Assembly: GCF_009806985.1 (NCBI RefSeq)
Contig: NZ_WUAX01000016.1
Coordinates: 1-64,000 of the forward strand
Source: Halorubrum sp. JWXQ-INN 858
GTDB taxonomy: Archaea > Halobacteriota > Halobacteria > Halobacteriales > Haloferacaceae
Length of the DNA stretch: 64,000 nt
Direction: 5' to 3'
In this document: positions 1-8,241 of the stretch, one piece after another
Position numbering within the stretch: the first letter of the stretch is position 1
How the letters are laid out: every line of letters begins with the position of its first letter
The notes under the pieces: generated by a model
What the model was told of the DNA's origin: nothing
Databases searched by the model: none
Seen by the model: the letters and a program-made list of their open reading frames with translations, nothing else
Program-made: the position numbers and the translations under genes

Positions 1-37
1 ACTCCCCGCCGAACTCGTTTGGTGTAGTCGTGGACAT
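1..37 (-). CDS. 5' end of an unidentified gene, cut by the window edge
   Basis: An ATG on the minus strand at 37 opens a reading frame that begins MSTTTPNEFGGE and runs off the left edge. A T-rich box (tttata on the minus strand, about 79-88) lies roughly 45 bp upstream and would fit a haloarchaeal promoter with a short leader. Only twelve codons are visible, so no function can be given. It could also be a chance frame. Confidence 0.35.
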   Translation of the reverse strand, partial: MSTTTPNEFGGE

Positions 38-203
38 CGGTCTTCTCCCTCTATTTCGAGAGACGACCCGACACCACGTATAAACCCCCCACGTTCCACG
101 ACCCGGAGAATCGACCACATCCCCACCTGCATCATTCAGCCCTTTATCAGTAGGACGGCGTGAGAGCGGGTCTACGAGCATCGGACGTCCGGCAAGCCGG
201 AGC

Positions 204-264
204 GGCGAGTCGGGCGGATCGGGAAGATCTGACGAGTCGATCGGGAAAGGATCTGGCGAGTCGG
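204..264. repeat. imperfect direct repeats downstream of the first histidine kinase
   Basis: The core grcgagtcgr recurs at 204-213, 231-240 and 255-264, each followed by a variant of tcgggaargatct, so the spacing is 24-27 bp. The copies lie in the roughly 270-bp non-coding stretch between the window-edge gene and the 3' end of the histidine kinase. No other feature was seen there. Confidence 0.4.
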
Positions 265-311
265 GCGGGCGGCGCGGGCCGATCAAACCGGTCGGGCGGG
301 CGGTGCGGTGT

Positions 312-2777
312 TCACGATCCGTCGGTACGAAACTCGAACCGTGTACCCCCGTCAACGCTCTCGGTCGCGGTGACGCTCCAGCCGTGTGCCTCGGCGATCC
401 GCATCACGATCGACAGCCCGAAGCCGGTTCCGCCGCGGGTGGTCGTATAACCGAACTCGAACACCTTCGACCGCTCGGCCGAGGGGATCCCGGGTCCGTC
501 GTCGGCGACGTAGAACCCGTCGCCGTCCGAGAGGTCTCCGACCGTGAGCGTGATGCCCTCACCGCCGTGTTCGACGGCGTTGCGGATGAGGTTCTCGAAC
601 AGCTGTCGGAGCCGGTTCGGGTCCGCGACGACCGTCCTCTCGGTCCGGATCCGGAGCTCGGCGGCCCCCGTCTCGACGGTGTCCCAACAGCGTTCGAGCA
701 GGGCTCCGAGCGCGACCGACTCCGTCTCGGTGACCTCCTCGCCGTCGCGCGCGAGCGTCAGCAGATCGTCGATCAGCGCGCCCATCCGCCCGTGTGCCCG
801 CGCTATCGCGTCGTGATGCTCTGCGGCCGCGGGGGACGTCTCGCGTGCGAGCTCGAGCCGTCCCTGTGCCACGGTGAGCGGGCTCCGGAGGTCGTGGCTC
901 AACACGTCTGCGAACCGTTCCAGCCGGGCGTTCTGTGCCTCGAGCTCGTCGCGCTGGCGTCTGATCGCCGCCTTCCGGTCGTTCGCCTCGAGGACCGTCT
1001 CGACGGTGGTCGCCAGGATCCGTGCCAGCGAGACGTCCGTCTCGTCGAAGGCGTTCGGCTCCAGCTCCCCGACCGAGAGGGTCCCGTACTCGCCGAGCGG
1101 GAGGATCATCAGGCTTCGGAGGCCGGTGCCCGCGTCGATCGCGTCGACGCATTCGATGTCATCGAACACCATCACCTCGCCCGCGTCGTACGCCCGCCAG
1201 TTGAGGCTCCCGCCGTCGGGGCCGAACGCTTCGCGGTCGGGGAGCCGATCCGAGACCGCGTCGCTGTCGGCGACCGGGACGAGCCCCCCGACGTCGGCGT
1301 CGTACAGGCGCACCAGCGTGATCGAGAAGCCGAGGATGTCCTCCGCGGCCGCGACCGCACAGTCTGCGACCTCGGCTTGGGTGTCCGACGCGATCAGCTC
1401 CCGCGTCGCCTCGTGAAGTCGGCCGAGACGGCGTTCGCGCTCCTGGCGACGTTTCTCGCGTTCCACCCGGTTCAGCGCGGTCGTGAGGGTCCGGGCCAGG
1501 ATCTCCGCCAGCGCGTCGTCGGTGTCGGTGAACGCGTTCGGCTCCCGCGCGGAAACGATGAACACGCCGTGATCGCCGAGCGGGTAGACGATCACGCTCC
1601 CGGCGGGCGTCGTCTCGCGGATCCGATCGTCGGCGGCGACGTCGGCCAGCCTCCCCGGCTCGCCGCGCTCGAAGACGTCCCAGACGAACCCCGCCCGCGA
1701 CCCGGGCGGGGCCGATCGCTCGTACGCCGGCGGGGTGCCGAACGCCTCGTGCGCCTGATCGACCAGCAGCACAGGGGCGATCGTCTCCCCGTCATCGTCG
1801 AGGAGGTGGACCCCGCTCAGTGGGGCGCGCATGACGTCCTCGGCGGCGTCGACCGCGATCCGGACCGTCTCGGCCACGTTCGTCGTGAACGACAGATCGC
1901 GAAGGCGGTTTCGGAGCTCGCTGACCCGTCGTTCGCGCTCGATGCGGTCGGTGACGTCCCTGAACGTCGATACCACCGACTCGATGGAGCCGCCGTCGTC
2001 GGTGACGGTCCGGTGGTGCCACTCGCAAGCTATCGTCTCCCCGCCCGCGGTCACGTTGCGCTCGACGCCACACGTCGTTCCGAGACCGTCACGATCGCCG
2101 TCAGCGGCGATCGTGGCCCACGGCTCGCCCCGAAGCGCCGACTCCTCGTAGCCGAGGATCGCCTCGGCCTCCCGGTTCGCTCGGGCGACGCCGAGCGAGC
2201 CGTCCCACTCGACGGCCCCGATCGGGAGCCGATCGAAGAGCGTCTCCCGGACGTCCTCGATCGCCGTGCGCACGCGCGCGCCGAGGTCGAAGTATTCGTC
2301 TCCGAGACGGCCGTCCCCGAGGGATTCGTTTTCGAGGCACGCATCGTCCTCGCCGGTCCGCGGGACGTATTGGGCGGCGTGTCGCGTCGCCTCCCCGGCG
2401 AGCCGTTCGGACCCGGTGCGAGGGAACACGAAGAGCGGGACCTCGGGGTCCCGAGCTCGGACCAACTCGAGCAGCCTCAACGCGTCGATCTCTGGCGGGT
2501 CGTGATCGGACACGACGCAATCGATCGGCCGGGCGTCGACGATCGATATCGCCTCCTCCGTCGATCCGGCCGCGACGACGTCGACGCCAGGGTCTGAGTC
2601 GACGTCAGGATCGGAGCCGCCGTCGACGTCAGGATCGGAGCCACCGTCGGGGCCTCGGTCGACTCCCATCCTCCCCGAAGAGGAGCGACGCACCGTGTGA
2701 CCTCCGATCCCGCTCGCTACCCGATCCGCGGTCGCCGGGTCGCCGTCGACGCACAGCACCCGGATCGGGCGATTCAT
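312..2777 (-). CDS. receiver-PAS-GAF-GAF sensor histidine kinase
   Basis: Predicted soluble sensor kinase of 821 residues. An N-terminal receiver-like domain (about 1-150, with the acceptor-type Asp in VVSDHDPP) is followed by a PAS domain (about 155-265), two GAF domains (about 280-590), a HisKA dimerisation helix with the phospho-acceptor His near 628 (FADVLSHDLRSPL) and a HATPase_c domain (N box NLIRNAVEHG, G boxes DDGPGIP and GGTGFGLS). No membrane segment is seen, so it probably senses a cytoplasmic signal through PAS/GAF ligand pockets. The receiver is interrupted by an Asp/Gly/Pro-rich repeat (GGSDPDVD twice), coded by a short DNA duplication at 2590-2660. The ATG at 2777 is preferred over a GTG at 2792 because a ttttga box lies about 30 bp upstream. 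Partner regulator and signal are unknown. Confidence 0.85.
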   Translation of the reverse strand: MNRPIRVLCVDGDPATADRVASGIGGHTVRRSSSGRMGVDRGPDGGSDPDVDGGSDPDVDSDPGVDVVAAGSTEEAISIVDARPIDCVVSDHDPPEIDALRLLELVRARDPEVPLFVFPRTGSERLAGEATRHAAQYVPRTGEDDACLENESLGDGRLGDEYFDLGARVRTAIEDVRETLFDRLPIGAVEWDGSLGVARANREAEAILGYEESALRGEPWATIAADGDRDGLGTTCGVERNVTAGGETIACEWHHRTVTDDGGSIESVVSTFRDVTDRIERERRVSELRNRLRDLSFTTNVAETVRIAVDAAEDVMRAPLSGVHLLDDDGETIAPVLLVDQAHEAFGTPPAYERSAPPGSRAGFVWDVFERGEPGRLADVAADDRIRETTPAGSVIVYPLGDHGVFIVSAREPNAFTDTDDALAEILARTLTTALNRVEREKRRQERERRLGRLHEATRELIASDTQAEVADCAVAAAEDILGFSITLVRLYDADVGGLVPVADSDAVSDRLPDREAFGPDGGSLNWRAYDAGEVMVFDDIECVDAIDAGTGLRSLMILPLGEYGTLSVGELEPNAFDETDVSLARILATTVETVLEANDRKAAIRRQRDELEAQNARLERFADVLSHDLRSPLTVAQGRLELARETSPAAAEHHDAIARAHGRMGALIDDLLTLARDGEEVTETESVALGALLERCWDTVETGAAELRIRTERTVVADPNRLRQLFENLIRNAVEHGGEGITLTVGDLSDGDGFYVADDGPGIPSAERSKVFEFGYTTTRGGTGFGLSIVMRIAEAHGWSVTATESVDGGTRFEFRTDGS

Positions 2778-2918
2778 GTAACTACCTACCACGTTCGCCC
2801 ATCAAAACCGTTTGGGTCGACCGGGTAACACGGCCGGCGGCGGATCGAGGTGACACGACCTGGAGACCGTCGAAGAAAAGGGGTGACCGCGGCACCAGCT
2901 GTCGGCAACCGTACCGGC

Positions 2919-4445
2919 TCAGAGGTCGTACAGCTCGCCGTACTTCGCCTCGACGTAGTCGACGAACGCGTCGGCCGAGAAGTCGTCGCCGGTGGCCTGC
3001 CGCACGAGTTCGTTCGTCTCGTAGCGGGAGCCGTGCCGGTGGACGTGCTCGGCGAGCCAGTCGTGAAGGGGCTCGAAGTCGCCCTCGGCGATCGAGGACT
3101 CGAGGTCATCGATGTCGTCTTCGGCGGCGGCGTACAGCTGGGCGGCCATCACGGACCCGAGCGAGTAGGTCGGGAAGTACCCGAAGTTGCCGTGGCTCCA
3201 GTGGATGTCCTGGAGACAGCCCTCGGCGTCGGTCTCGGGGCGGATCCCCAGGTACTCCTCGTACTTGTCGTTCCACGCCTCGGGGACGTCCTCGACCGCG
3301 AGGTCGCCGCGGACGAGGTCCCGTTCGATCTCGAACCGGACGACGATGTGGAGGTGGTAGGTGAGTTCGTCGGCCTCGACGCGGATGAGGTTGTCCTCGT
3401 ACACCTGGCTGGCCGCCTCGTAGGCGTCCTCGACGGTCGCGTCCGCCGTGTCGGGGAAGCGCTCCTGGAACGTCGGGAGGAACCGCTCCCAGAACGCGCG
3501 GCTCCGGCCGACGTGGTTCTCCCAGAGCCGCGACTGCGACTCGTGGACGGACAGGTCACGCGACTCCCCGAGCGGGGTGGCCCAGTGCTCCCGTGGGAGC
3601 CCGAGGTTGTACTGGGCGTGGCCGAACTCGTGGATCGTCGAGCCGATCGCGCCGAGCGGGTCGGACTCGTCGAAGCGCGTAGTCACCCGGCAGTCGAACT
3701 GGTTGCCGGAGGTGAACGGGTGCGAGGAGACGTCGAGGCGACCGCGGGAGAAGTCGTACCCGACCAGCTCGAGCGCGTCGCGCGCGAGGGCCTCCTGGTC
3801 GGCCTCCGGGAACGTTCCCTCGAAGGTGTCGACCGCGAGGTCGACGTCGGACTCGCGGATCGCGTCGATCATGGGGACGAGCGTCTCGCGGAGCTCCTCG
3901 AGTATCGCCTCGGCGCGTTCGATCGAGAGGCAGGGCTCGTAGTCCTCGAACAGCACCTCGTACGGGTCGCGGTCGGGGTCGATCCGCGCGGCGTACTCCC
4001 GTTTGAGCTCGACGTGCCGTTCGAGGTGCGGGGCGAACGACTCGAAGTCGTCGTCGGCCCTCGCCGCCTCCCACGCGGGGAGCGCCTCGGAGCTCGCCTC
4101 GGAGATCTCCTCGACGAGGTCGACGGGGACGGCGTCGGCGCGCTCGTAGTCGCGGCGGATCTCCCGAACGACGGCCGCCCGCTCGTCAGCGAGATCGGCG
4201 TCGGCGAGCTCGTCGAGCAGGTCACCGGTTTCGTCGGCGGTGAGCAGGTCGTGGCGGATCGACGAGAGCGTCGAGAGCTGTTTCGACCGGGCGGGGGTCC
4301 CGCCCTCCGGCATCATCACCTGTTGGTCCCACCCGAGCACGCCCGCGGCGCTGCCGACCGTGTTCCAGCGGCGCGCGCGGTCGAGGAGGGCCGCGTACGC
4401 TTCGGGAGCGTCCGACGCGTCGTCTTCCGTGGCTTCCGTTGCCAT
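2919..4445 (-). CDS. M32 family carboxypeptidase (thermostable carboxypeptidase 1 type)
   Basis: Zinc metallocarboxypeptidase of 508 residues, the usual length for peptidase family M32, which removes C-terminal residues from peptides in the cytoplasm. The zinc site is visible: HEFGH near residue 270, followed about 25 residues later by the third-ligand region HESQSRLWENH. The conserved segment IRVEADELTYHLHI of the family is also present. The gene is transcribed alone, away from the threonine aldolase gene. The divergent spacer holds a 27-bp tandem repeat. Likely role is peptide turnover. Substrate preference is not predictable. Confidence 0.92.
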   Translation of the reverse strand: MATEATEDDASDAPEAYAALLDRARRWNTVGSAAGVLGWDQQVMMPEGGTPARSKQLSTLSSIRHDLLTADETGDLLDELADADLADERAAVVREIRRDYERADAVPVDLVEEISEASSEALPAWEAARADDDFESFAPHLERHVELKREYAARIDPDRDPYEVLFEDYEPCLSIERAEAILEELRETLVPMIDAIRESDVDLAVDTFEGTFPEADQEALARDALELVGYDFSRGRLDVSSHPFTSGNQFDCRVTTRFDESDPLGAIGSTIHEFGHAQYNLGLPREHWATPLGESRDLSVHESQSRLWENHVGRSRAFWERFLPTFQERFPDTADATVEDAYEAASQVYEDNLIRVEADELTYHLHIVVRFEIERDLVRGDLAVEDVPEAWNDKYEEYLGIRPETDAEGCLQDIHWSHGNFGYFPTYSLGSVMAAQLYAAAEDDIDDLESSIAEGDFEPLHDWLAEHVHRHGSRYETNELVRQATGDDFSADAFVDYVEAKYGELYDL

Positions 4446-4511
4446 ACGAGGACATCCATCGCCCGACTTAAGAACGGTCCGGACCCGGGCGCGGAACGAA
4501 CGGGTCCCGTG

Positions 4512-4592
4512 CGAGGATCTCGTCCGGAGGATCCCGCCCGAGGGTCTCGTCCGGAGGATCCCGCCCGAGGGTCTCGTCCGGAGGATCCCGTA
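4512..4592. repeat. three tandem 27-bp units in a divergent promoter region
   Basis: Three almost identical 27-bp units (4512-4538, 4539-4565, 4566-4592) share the core tctcgtccggaggatcccg. They fill much of the spacer between the divergently transcribed carboxypeptidase and threonine aldolase genes and end about 48 bp before the aldolase ATG. Copy number could affect promoter spacing for either gene; this is inference. Confidence 0.85.
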
Positions 4593-4639
4593 CGGAGCGC
4601 GAGCTATTTCCGGTCGGACGCGGTACGGGGCCGTAACCG

Positions 4640-5683
4640 ATGGCCGACGCCAGCGACTTCATCGACCTGCGATCCGACACCGTGACCACGCCCTCGGCGG
4701 CCATGCGCGACGCCGCCCGCGACGCCGAGGTCGGGGACGACGTGTACCGCGACGACCCGACCGTCAACGAGCTGGAGCGCCGCGCCGCCGAGGCGGTCGG
4801 CAAGGAGGCGGCCCTCTACGTCCCCTCGGGGACGATGGGGAACCAGATCGCCGTCACGGTCCACACCGAGCCCGGCGACGAGCTCCTGCTCGAACGCGAG
4901 TCCCACATCTACCGCTGGGAGCTGGCCGGCGCGGCCCGGCTCGCCGGGGTCCAGACCCGGACGGTCGACGCGGGCGACCGCTGTGTCCCCACGCCCGAGG
5001 CCGTCCGCGAGGGGCTCGTGACCGAGGACCTGCACCGACCCGGAACCGGGCTGCTCGCGCTGGAGAACACCCACAACTACCGTGGCGGCACGGCGATCCC
5101 GACCGACCGGCTCGACGCGGCCGCGGCCGCCGCCCGCGACGCCGGCGTCCTGGTCCACCTCGACGGCGCGCGCGTGTTCAACGCGAGCGTCGCGCTCGAC
5201 GTCCCCGCGCCCGAACTCGTCGCCTCGGTCGACAGCGTGATGTTCTGTCTCTCGAAGGGACTCGGCGCGCCCGTGGGGTCGATGCTTGCCGGCGACGAGG
5301 CGTTCATCGAGGCGGCCCGTCGCGTGCGCAAGCTGTTCGGCGGCGGGATGCGGCAGGCCGGGATGATCGCCGCGCCGGGGCTGCTCGCGCTGGAGAACGT
5401 CGACCGGCTCGCCGACGACCACGCCAACGCCGAGCGGCTCGCCGACGGCCTCGACGCTCTCTCCGGCTTCGAGGCCCCCGAGCCGGACACGAACATCGTC
5501 GTCGTCCACACCGAGGGGGCGTCGATCCCGGCGGCCGACCTCGTGGACGCCTGCGCGGATGCCGGCGTCGGCGCGGTCGAGTTCGACACGTACACGACCC
5601 GCTTTACCACCCACCTCGACGTCGACGCCGACGACGTCGACGCCGCGCTCGACCGGATCGCCGGAGCCGTCGAGGAGCTGTAG
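4640..5683 (+). CDS. ltaE: low-specificity L-threonine aldolase
   Basis: PLP-dependent fold-type I lyase of 347 residues, splitting L-threonine or L-allo-threonine into glycine and acetaldehyde. The N-terminal family signature FIDLRSDTVTTP is present. The PLP-binding Lys is about residue 206 (CLSKGLGAPVGS), the pyridine-nitrogen Asp is about 175 (LVHLDGAR), and the phosphate-binding SGTMGNQ motif lies near 63. Length and motifs match the beta-eliminating lyase / threonine aldolase family. It is monocistronic and converges on the second histidine kinase. Other beta-hydroxy amino acids could also be substrates. Confidence 0.92.
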   Translation: MADASDFIDLRSDTVTTPSAAMRDAARDAEVGDDVYRDDPTVNELERRAAEAVGKEAALYVPSGTMGNQIAVTVHTEPGDELLLERESHIYRWELAGAARLAGVQTRTVDAGDRCVPTPEAVREGLVTEDLHRPGTGLLALENTHNYRGGTAIPTDRLDAAAAAARDAGVLVHLDGARVFNASVALDVPAPELVASVDSVMFCLSKGLGAPVGSMLAGDEAFIEAARRVRKLFGGGMRQAGMIAAPGLLALENVDRLADDHANAERLADGLDALSGFEAPEPDTNIVVVHTEGASIPAADLVDACADAGVGAVEFDTYTTRFTTHLDVDADDVDAALDRIAGAVEEL

Positions 5684-5727
5684 CCGGGTACCCGAACGCC
5701 CGACGATCGTCGATCGTCGCGGCCCTC

Positions 5728-5890
5728 CTTATAAATCGTCTTCGCAGCATCGCTTATAAGCTACTTTCACAGCAGCACATATAAACGCCTCTCGCGAGAG
5801 TACCTTATAAGCACTCTCGCGGCGCTGTTCATGAATCATCACTTCGGCACTGTATATGAATTACTGCCCCGGAATCACTTATAAATTCGT
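5728..5890. repeat. seven-unit, 25-bp-period array of TATA-like sequences
   Basis: A degenerate tandem array lies between two convergent genes. Units begin at about 5728, 5753, 5778, 5804, 5828, 5853 and 5878, a period of 24-26 bp. Each starts with a TATA-like core (cttataaa, cttataag, catataaa, cttataag, ttcatgaa, tatatgaa, cttataaa), followed by about 17 bp of GC-rich, poorly conserved sequence. The unit heads are conserved and the tails are not, the reverse of a CRISPR array. They resemble haloarchaeal TATA boxes but no gene start follows. Confidence 0.85.
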
Positions 5891-5924
5891 CACCTCGGCG
5901 CCGACGACGTGGGGTCTGCCGGGG

Positions 5925-7871
5925 TCACCCCTCCAGTTTGAACTCGAACCGCGCGCCGCCGGCCGCGCCCGTCATCGCCCGCACGTCCCAGCCGTGGGCC
6001 TCCGCGACGTGTTTACAGATGGCGAGTCCCAGCCCGGTGCCGTCGGGGTCGGTGGTATAGCCGCTCTCGAAGAGTCGCTCGGCGTCGTCGTCGGGGAATC
6101 CTCGACCGTCATCCTCGACGTAAAACCCCCCTGCCCCGCCCGAACGGAGCTCCATGGCTCCGACCCGGACGGTGAGCCGGTCGTCGGTGCTGTCGGTCGA
6201 AGGGTCGCCCGCGGAGCCGCCCGGCGATGGAGCGTCGCCAGTGCCCCCGTGCTCCACGCTGTTCCGGAAGAGGTTCTCGAGCAGCTCGCGGACGCGGTTC
6301 GGGTCGATCTCGCACGTCCGATCCCCCTCGACGACGAGCTCCGCGTCCCCGGTGTCGACGCCGTTCCACGCCTCCTCGGCGAGCAGCGCCAGCGACCGCT
6401 GCTCGGTGTTGCCGACGACCCGTCCCTCGCGAGCTAACGAGAGCAGGTCGCTCACGAGCTCGTCCATCCGATCGAGCGCGTCGTCCACCCGATCGAGGTG
6501 GTCGACGGCGGTGTCGGCGTCGTGGACCGTGTCGGTGTCAGTGGGGGTGTCGGCAGCGGGGTCGGCGTCGGTGGGGGTATCGGCAGCCTCACGGACGAGC
6601 TGGAGGTATCCCTTCGCGACGGAGAGCGGGTTCCGGAGGTCGTGGGAGACGATCGCGGTGAACTCGTCGAGCTGTTCGTTCTGCCGCCGGAGCCGCGCCA
6701 GCCGCTCCCGTCGATCGGTCACGTCGGTGTAGATCGCGTAGCCGGACGCGTTCTCCGCGTCGAGGTGGATGGGGATGACGTGCAGGATGAAGTGCCGGTC
6801 GCCGTCGACGGTCCGCCGGGTCACCTCGCGACGGACGTTCTCCCCGTCACGGAGCTTCGCGTTCAGTTCGATGGCCCCGGCCGACGCGACCGCGTCGGCC
6901 GGGACGATGTAGTCGTCGACCGACTCGCCGATCACGGCGTCCGCGTCGTAGCCGAACGTCCCCTCGAACGCGGAGTTCACGCGCCGGACGATCGAGTCGC
7001 CGTCGACGAGGTCGCACGCGACGGCGGGGTCCGGAACGTTCTCGAACAGCGCCAGCAGCCGGTCGCGTTCGTCCCGGAGCGCCGCGTTGACCCGAAGCCG
7101 GCTGCGCGTTTCCTCGAGGTGTGACGCCAGCAGCTCCGCCAGCTCCAGGTCGCCCTCGTCGAACGCGTCGGTCCCCGTCGACACCGTCTGGAGGACCGCG
7201 TCGTCGCCGACGGCGACGGTGAGGGCCGATCCGTAGACGTCGTGGTCGGGGACCGTCTCGATGACCGGGTCGCCGGTGTCGAGCACCGTCCCCGCCACGC
7301 CCGACCCGACGCGAACGCGCTCGCGATCCCCCGGGAGCTCGTCGGTCGAGACGGCGACCGGCTCGATCCAGTCGCCCTCGAGCACTCCGACGATACAGTG
7401 GTCCACCGAGAACACCTCCTCGGCGATGGCGACGGCGGTCCGGAACGCCTCGGCCGACGACTCCGCCGTCGCGAGCCGGGTCGTCCCCGCGTGGAGCCGC
7501 TCGATGCGCGACGGGCCGTCGGCGTCGGCGTCGTGAAGCGTCCGCCGGGCCCGACGCGCGAAGAGCCACTGAAGCCGCGTGCCGACCTCCTCGGGATCGA
7601 CCGCGGCCGCGTCGACGATCGGATCGACCGCGACGGGATCGGTCGGGTCGTCGACGAGCGCCACCAACGGCGCGTCGGCATGTGACCCCTTTACACGGTC
7701 GAGACCCGAGCGTCCGACGATCACGAACGCGTCGGCCGCGGCGAGCACCTCGTCGTCGACGGCCGACGGCGACGTGTGACTGACGGAACCGACCGGGAGC
7801 GGGTCCGTAAACGGAACGGGACGGCTCGACAGCACGACCACCGCCCGCTCGTCGACGAACGAATCTACCAC
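5925..7871 (-). CDS. GAF-PAS sensor histidine kinase
   Basis: Predicted cytoplasmic histidine kinase of 648 residues. The first ~120 residues resemble a degenerate receiver-like fold. They are followed by a GAF domain (about 130-280), a PAS domain (about 290-395, ending at TDVTDRRERL), HisKA with the acceptor His near 410 (FTAIVSHDLRNPLS) and HATPase_c (NLFRNSVEHG, EDDGRGFP, GTGLGLAICK). Two insertions are odd. A Thr/Asp/Pro-rich acidic stretch of about 25 residues sits inside the HisKA helical hairpin, and a Gly/Ser/Asp stretch follows the N box. Domain order from GAF onward resembles the kinase at 312-2777, so the two may be paralogues. Signal and partner are unknown. Confidence 0.85.
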   Translation of the reverse strand: MVDSFVDERAVVVLSSRPVPFTDPLPVGSVSHTSPSAVDDEVLAAADAFVIVGRSGLDRVKGSHADAPLVALVDDPTDPVAVDPIVDAAAVDPEEVGTRLQWLFARRARRTLHDADADGPSRIERLHAGTTRLATAESSAEAFRTAVAIAEEVFSVDHCIVGVLEGDWIEPVAVSTDELPGDRERVRVGSGVAGTVLDTGDPVIETVPDHDVYGSALTVAVGDDAVLQTVSTGTDAFDEGDLELAELLASHLEETRSRLRVNAALRDERDRLLALFENVPDPAVACDLVDGDSIVRRVNSAFEGTFGYDADAVIGESVDDYIVPADAVASAGAIELNAKLRDGENVRREVTRRTVDGDRHFILHVIPIHLDAENASGYAIYTDVTDRRERLARLRRQNEQLDEFTAIVSHDLRNPLSVAKGYLQLVREAADTPTDADPAADTPTDTDTVHDADTAVDHLDRVDDALDRMDELVSDLLSLAREGRVVGNTEQRSLALLAEEAWNGVDTGDAELVVEGDRTCEIDPNRVRELLENLFRNSVEHGGTGDAPSPGGSAGDPSTDSTDDRLTVRVGAMELRSGGAGGFYVEDDGRGFPDDDAERLFESGYTTDPDGTGLGLAICKHVAEAHGWDVRAMTGAAGGARFEFKLEG

Positions 7872-8000
7872 GAATTGGTCGACGATTGGTGACAGCCATC
7901 ATAACGTTACCGGCTGACTAATCAATCTCGATAACTGATCGGATGGTCGATACGATCCGGAGCTCCGGCGGCGGGTCCCGTCGATAGGGGACGACGACGG

Positions 8001-8120
8001 TCGCGGGGGACCGATGTCGGACGTGACGAGCGATGTCGGTCGCGGGGGGACCGATGTCGGACGTGACGAGCGATGTCGGTCGCGGGGGGACCGATGTCGG
8101 ACGTGACGAGCGATGTCGGT
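8001..8120. repeat. three 40-bp tandem units upstream of alaS
   Basis: Units 8001-8040, 8041-8080 and 8081-8120 are identical apart from the first base or two, and a degenerate fourth begins at 8121. Each unit contains cgatgtcgg twice, so there is an inner half-period near 20 bp. The array occupies the ~360-bp spacer between the divergently transcribed kinase (start 7871) and alaS. Apart from this array and the alaS promoter, nothing else was recognised in the spacer. Confidence 0.9.
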
Positions 8121-8210
8121 CGCGGAGGACCCGTGTCGTCAGTTGCGGGCCGCATCCGGCGTAATAGACCGGCTTCGGCCCGCTCCCCGTGCCGAGCCGC
8201 CCCCGGAACC

Positions 8211-8218
8211 CTTTTAGA
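8211..8218 (+). promoter_or_regulatory. TATA box of alaS
   Basis: The box cttttaga lies 24-31 bp before the two candidate ATG codons at 8236 and 8242. Haloarchaeal transcripts usually start about 25-28 bp after such a box, which would put the 5' end at or next to the ATG at 8242, giving a leaderless mRNA. Confidence 0.6.
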
Positions 8219-8241
8219 CGAACACGGGCCAGGACATGGTA

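Noticed and set aside
303-2597. Very long plus-strand open frame opposite the first histidine kinase
   Set aside because: The Arg/Val/Asp-rich translation shows no domain; it is the high-GC antisense shadow of a kinase with clear motifs.
5728-5890. Possible CRISPR-like array
   Set aside because: The repeated part is only about 8 bp and degenerate, units are 25 bp with no proper spacers, and no cas genes are nearby.
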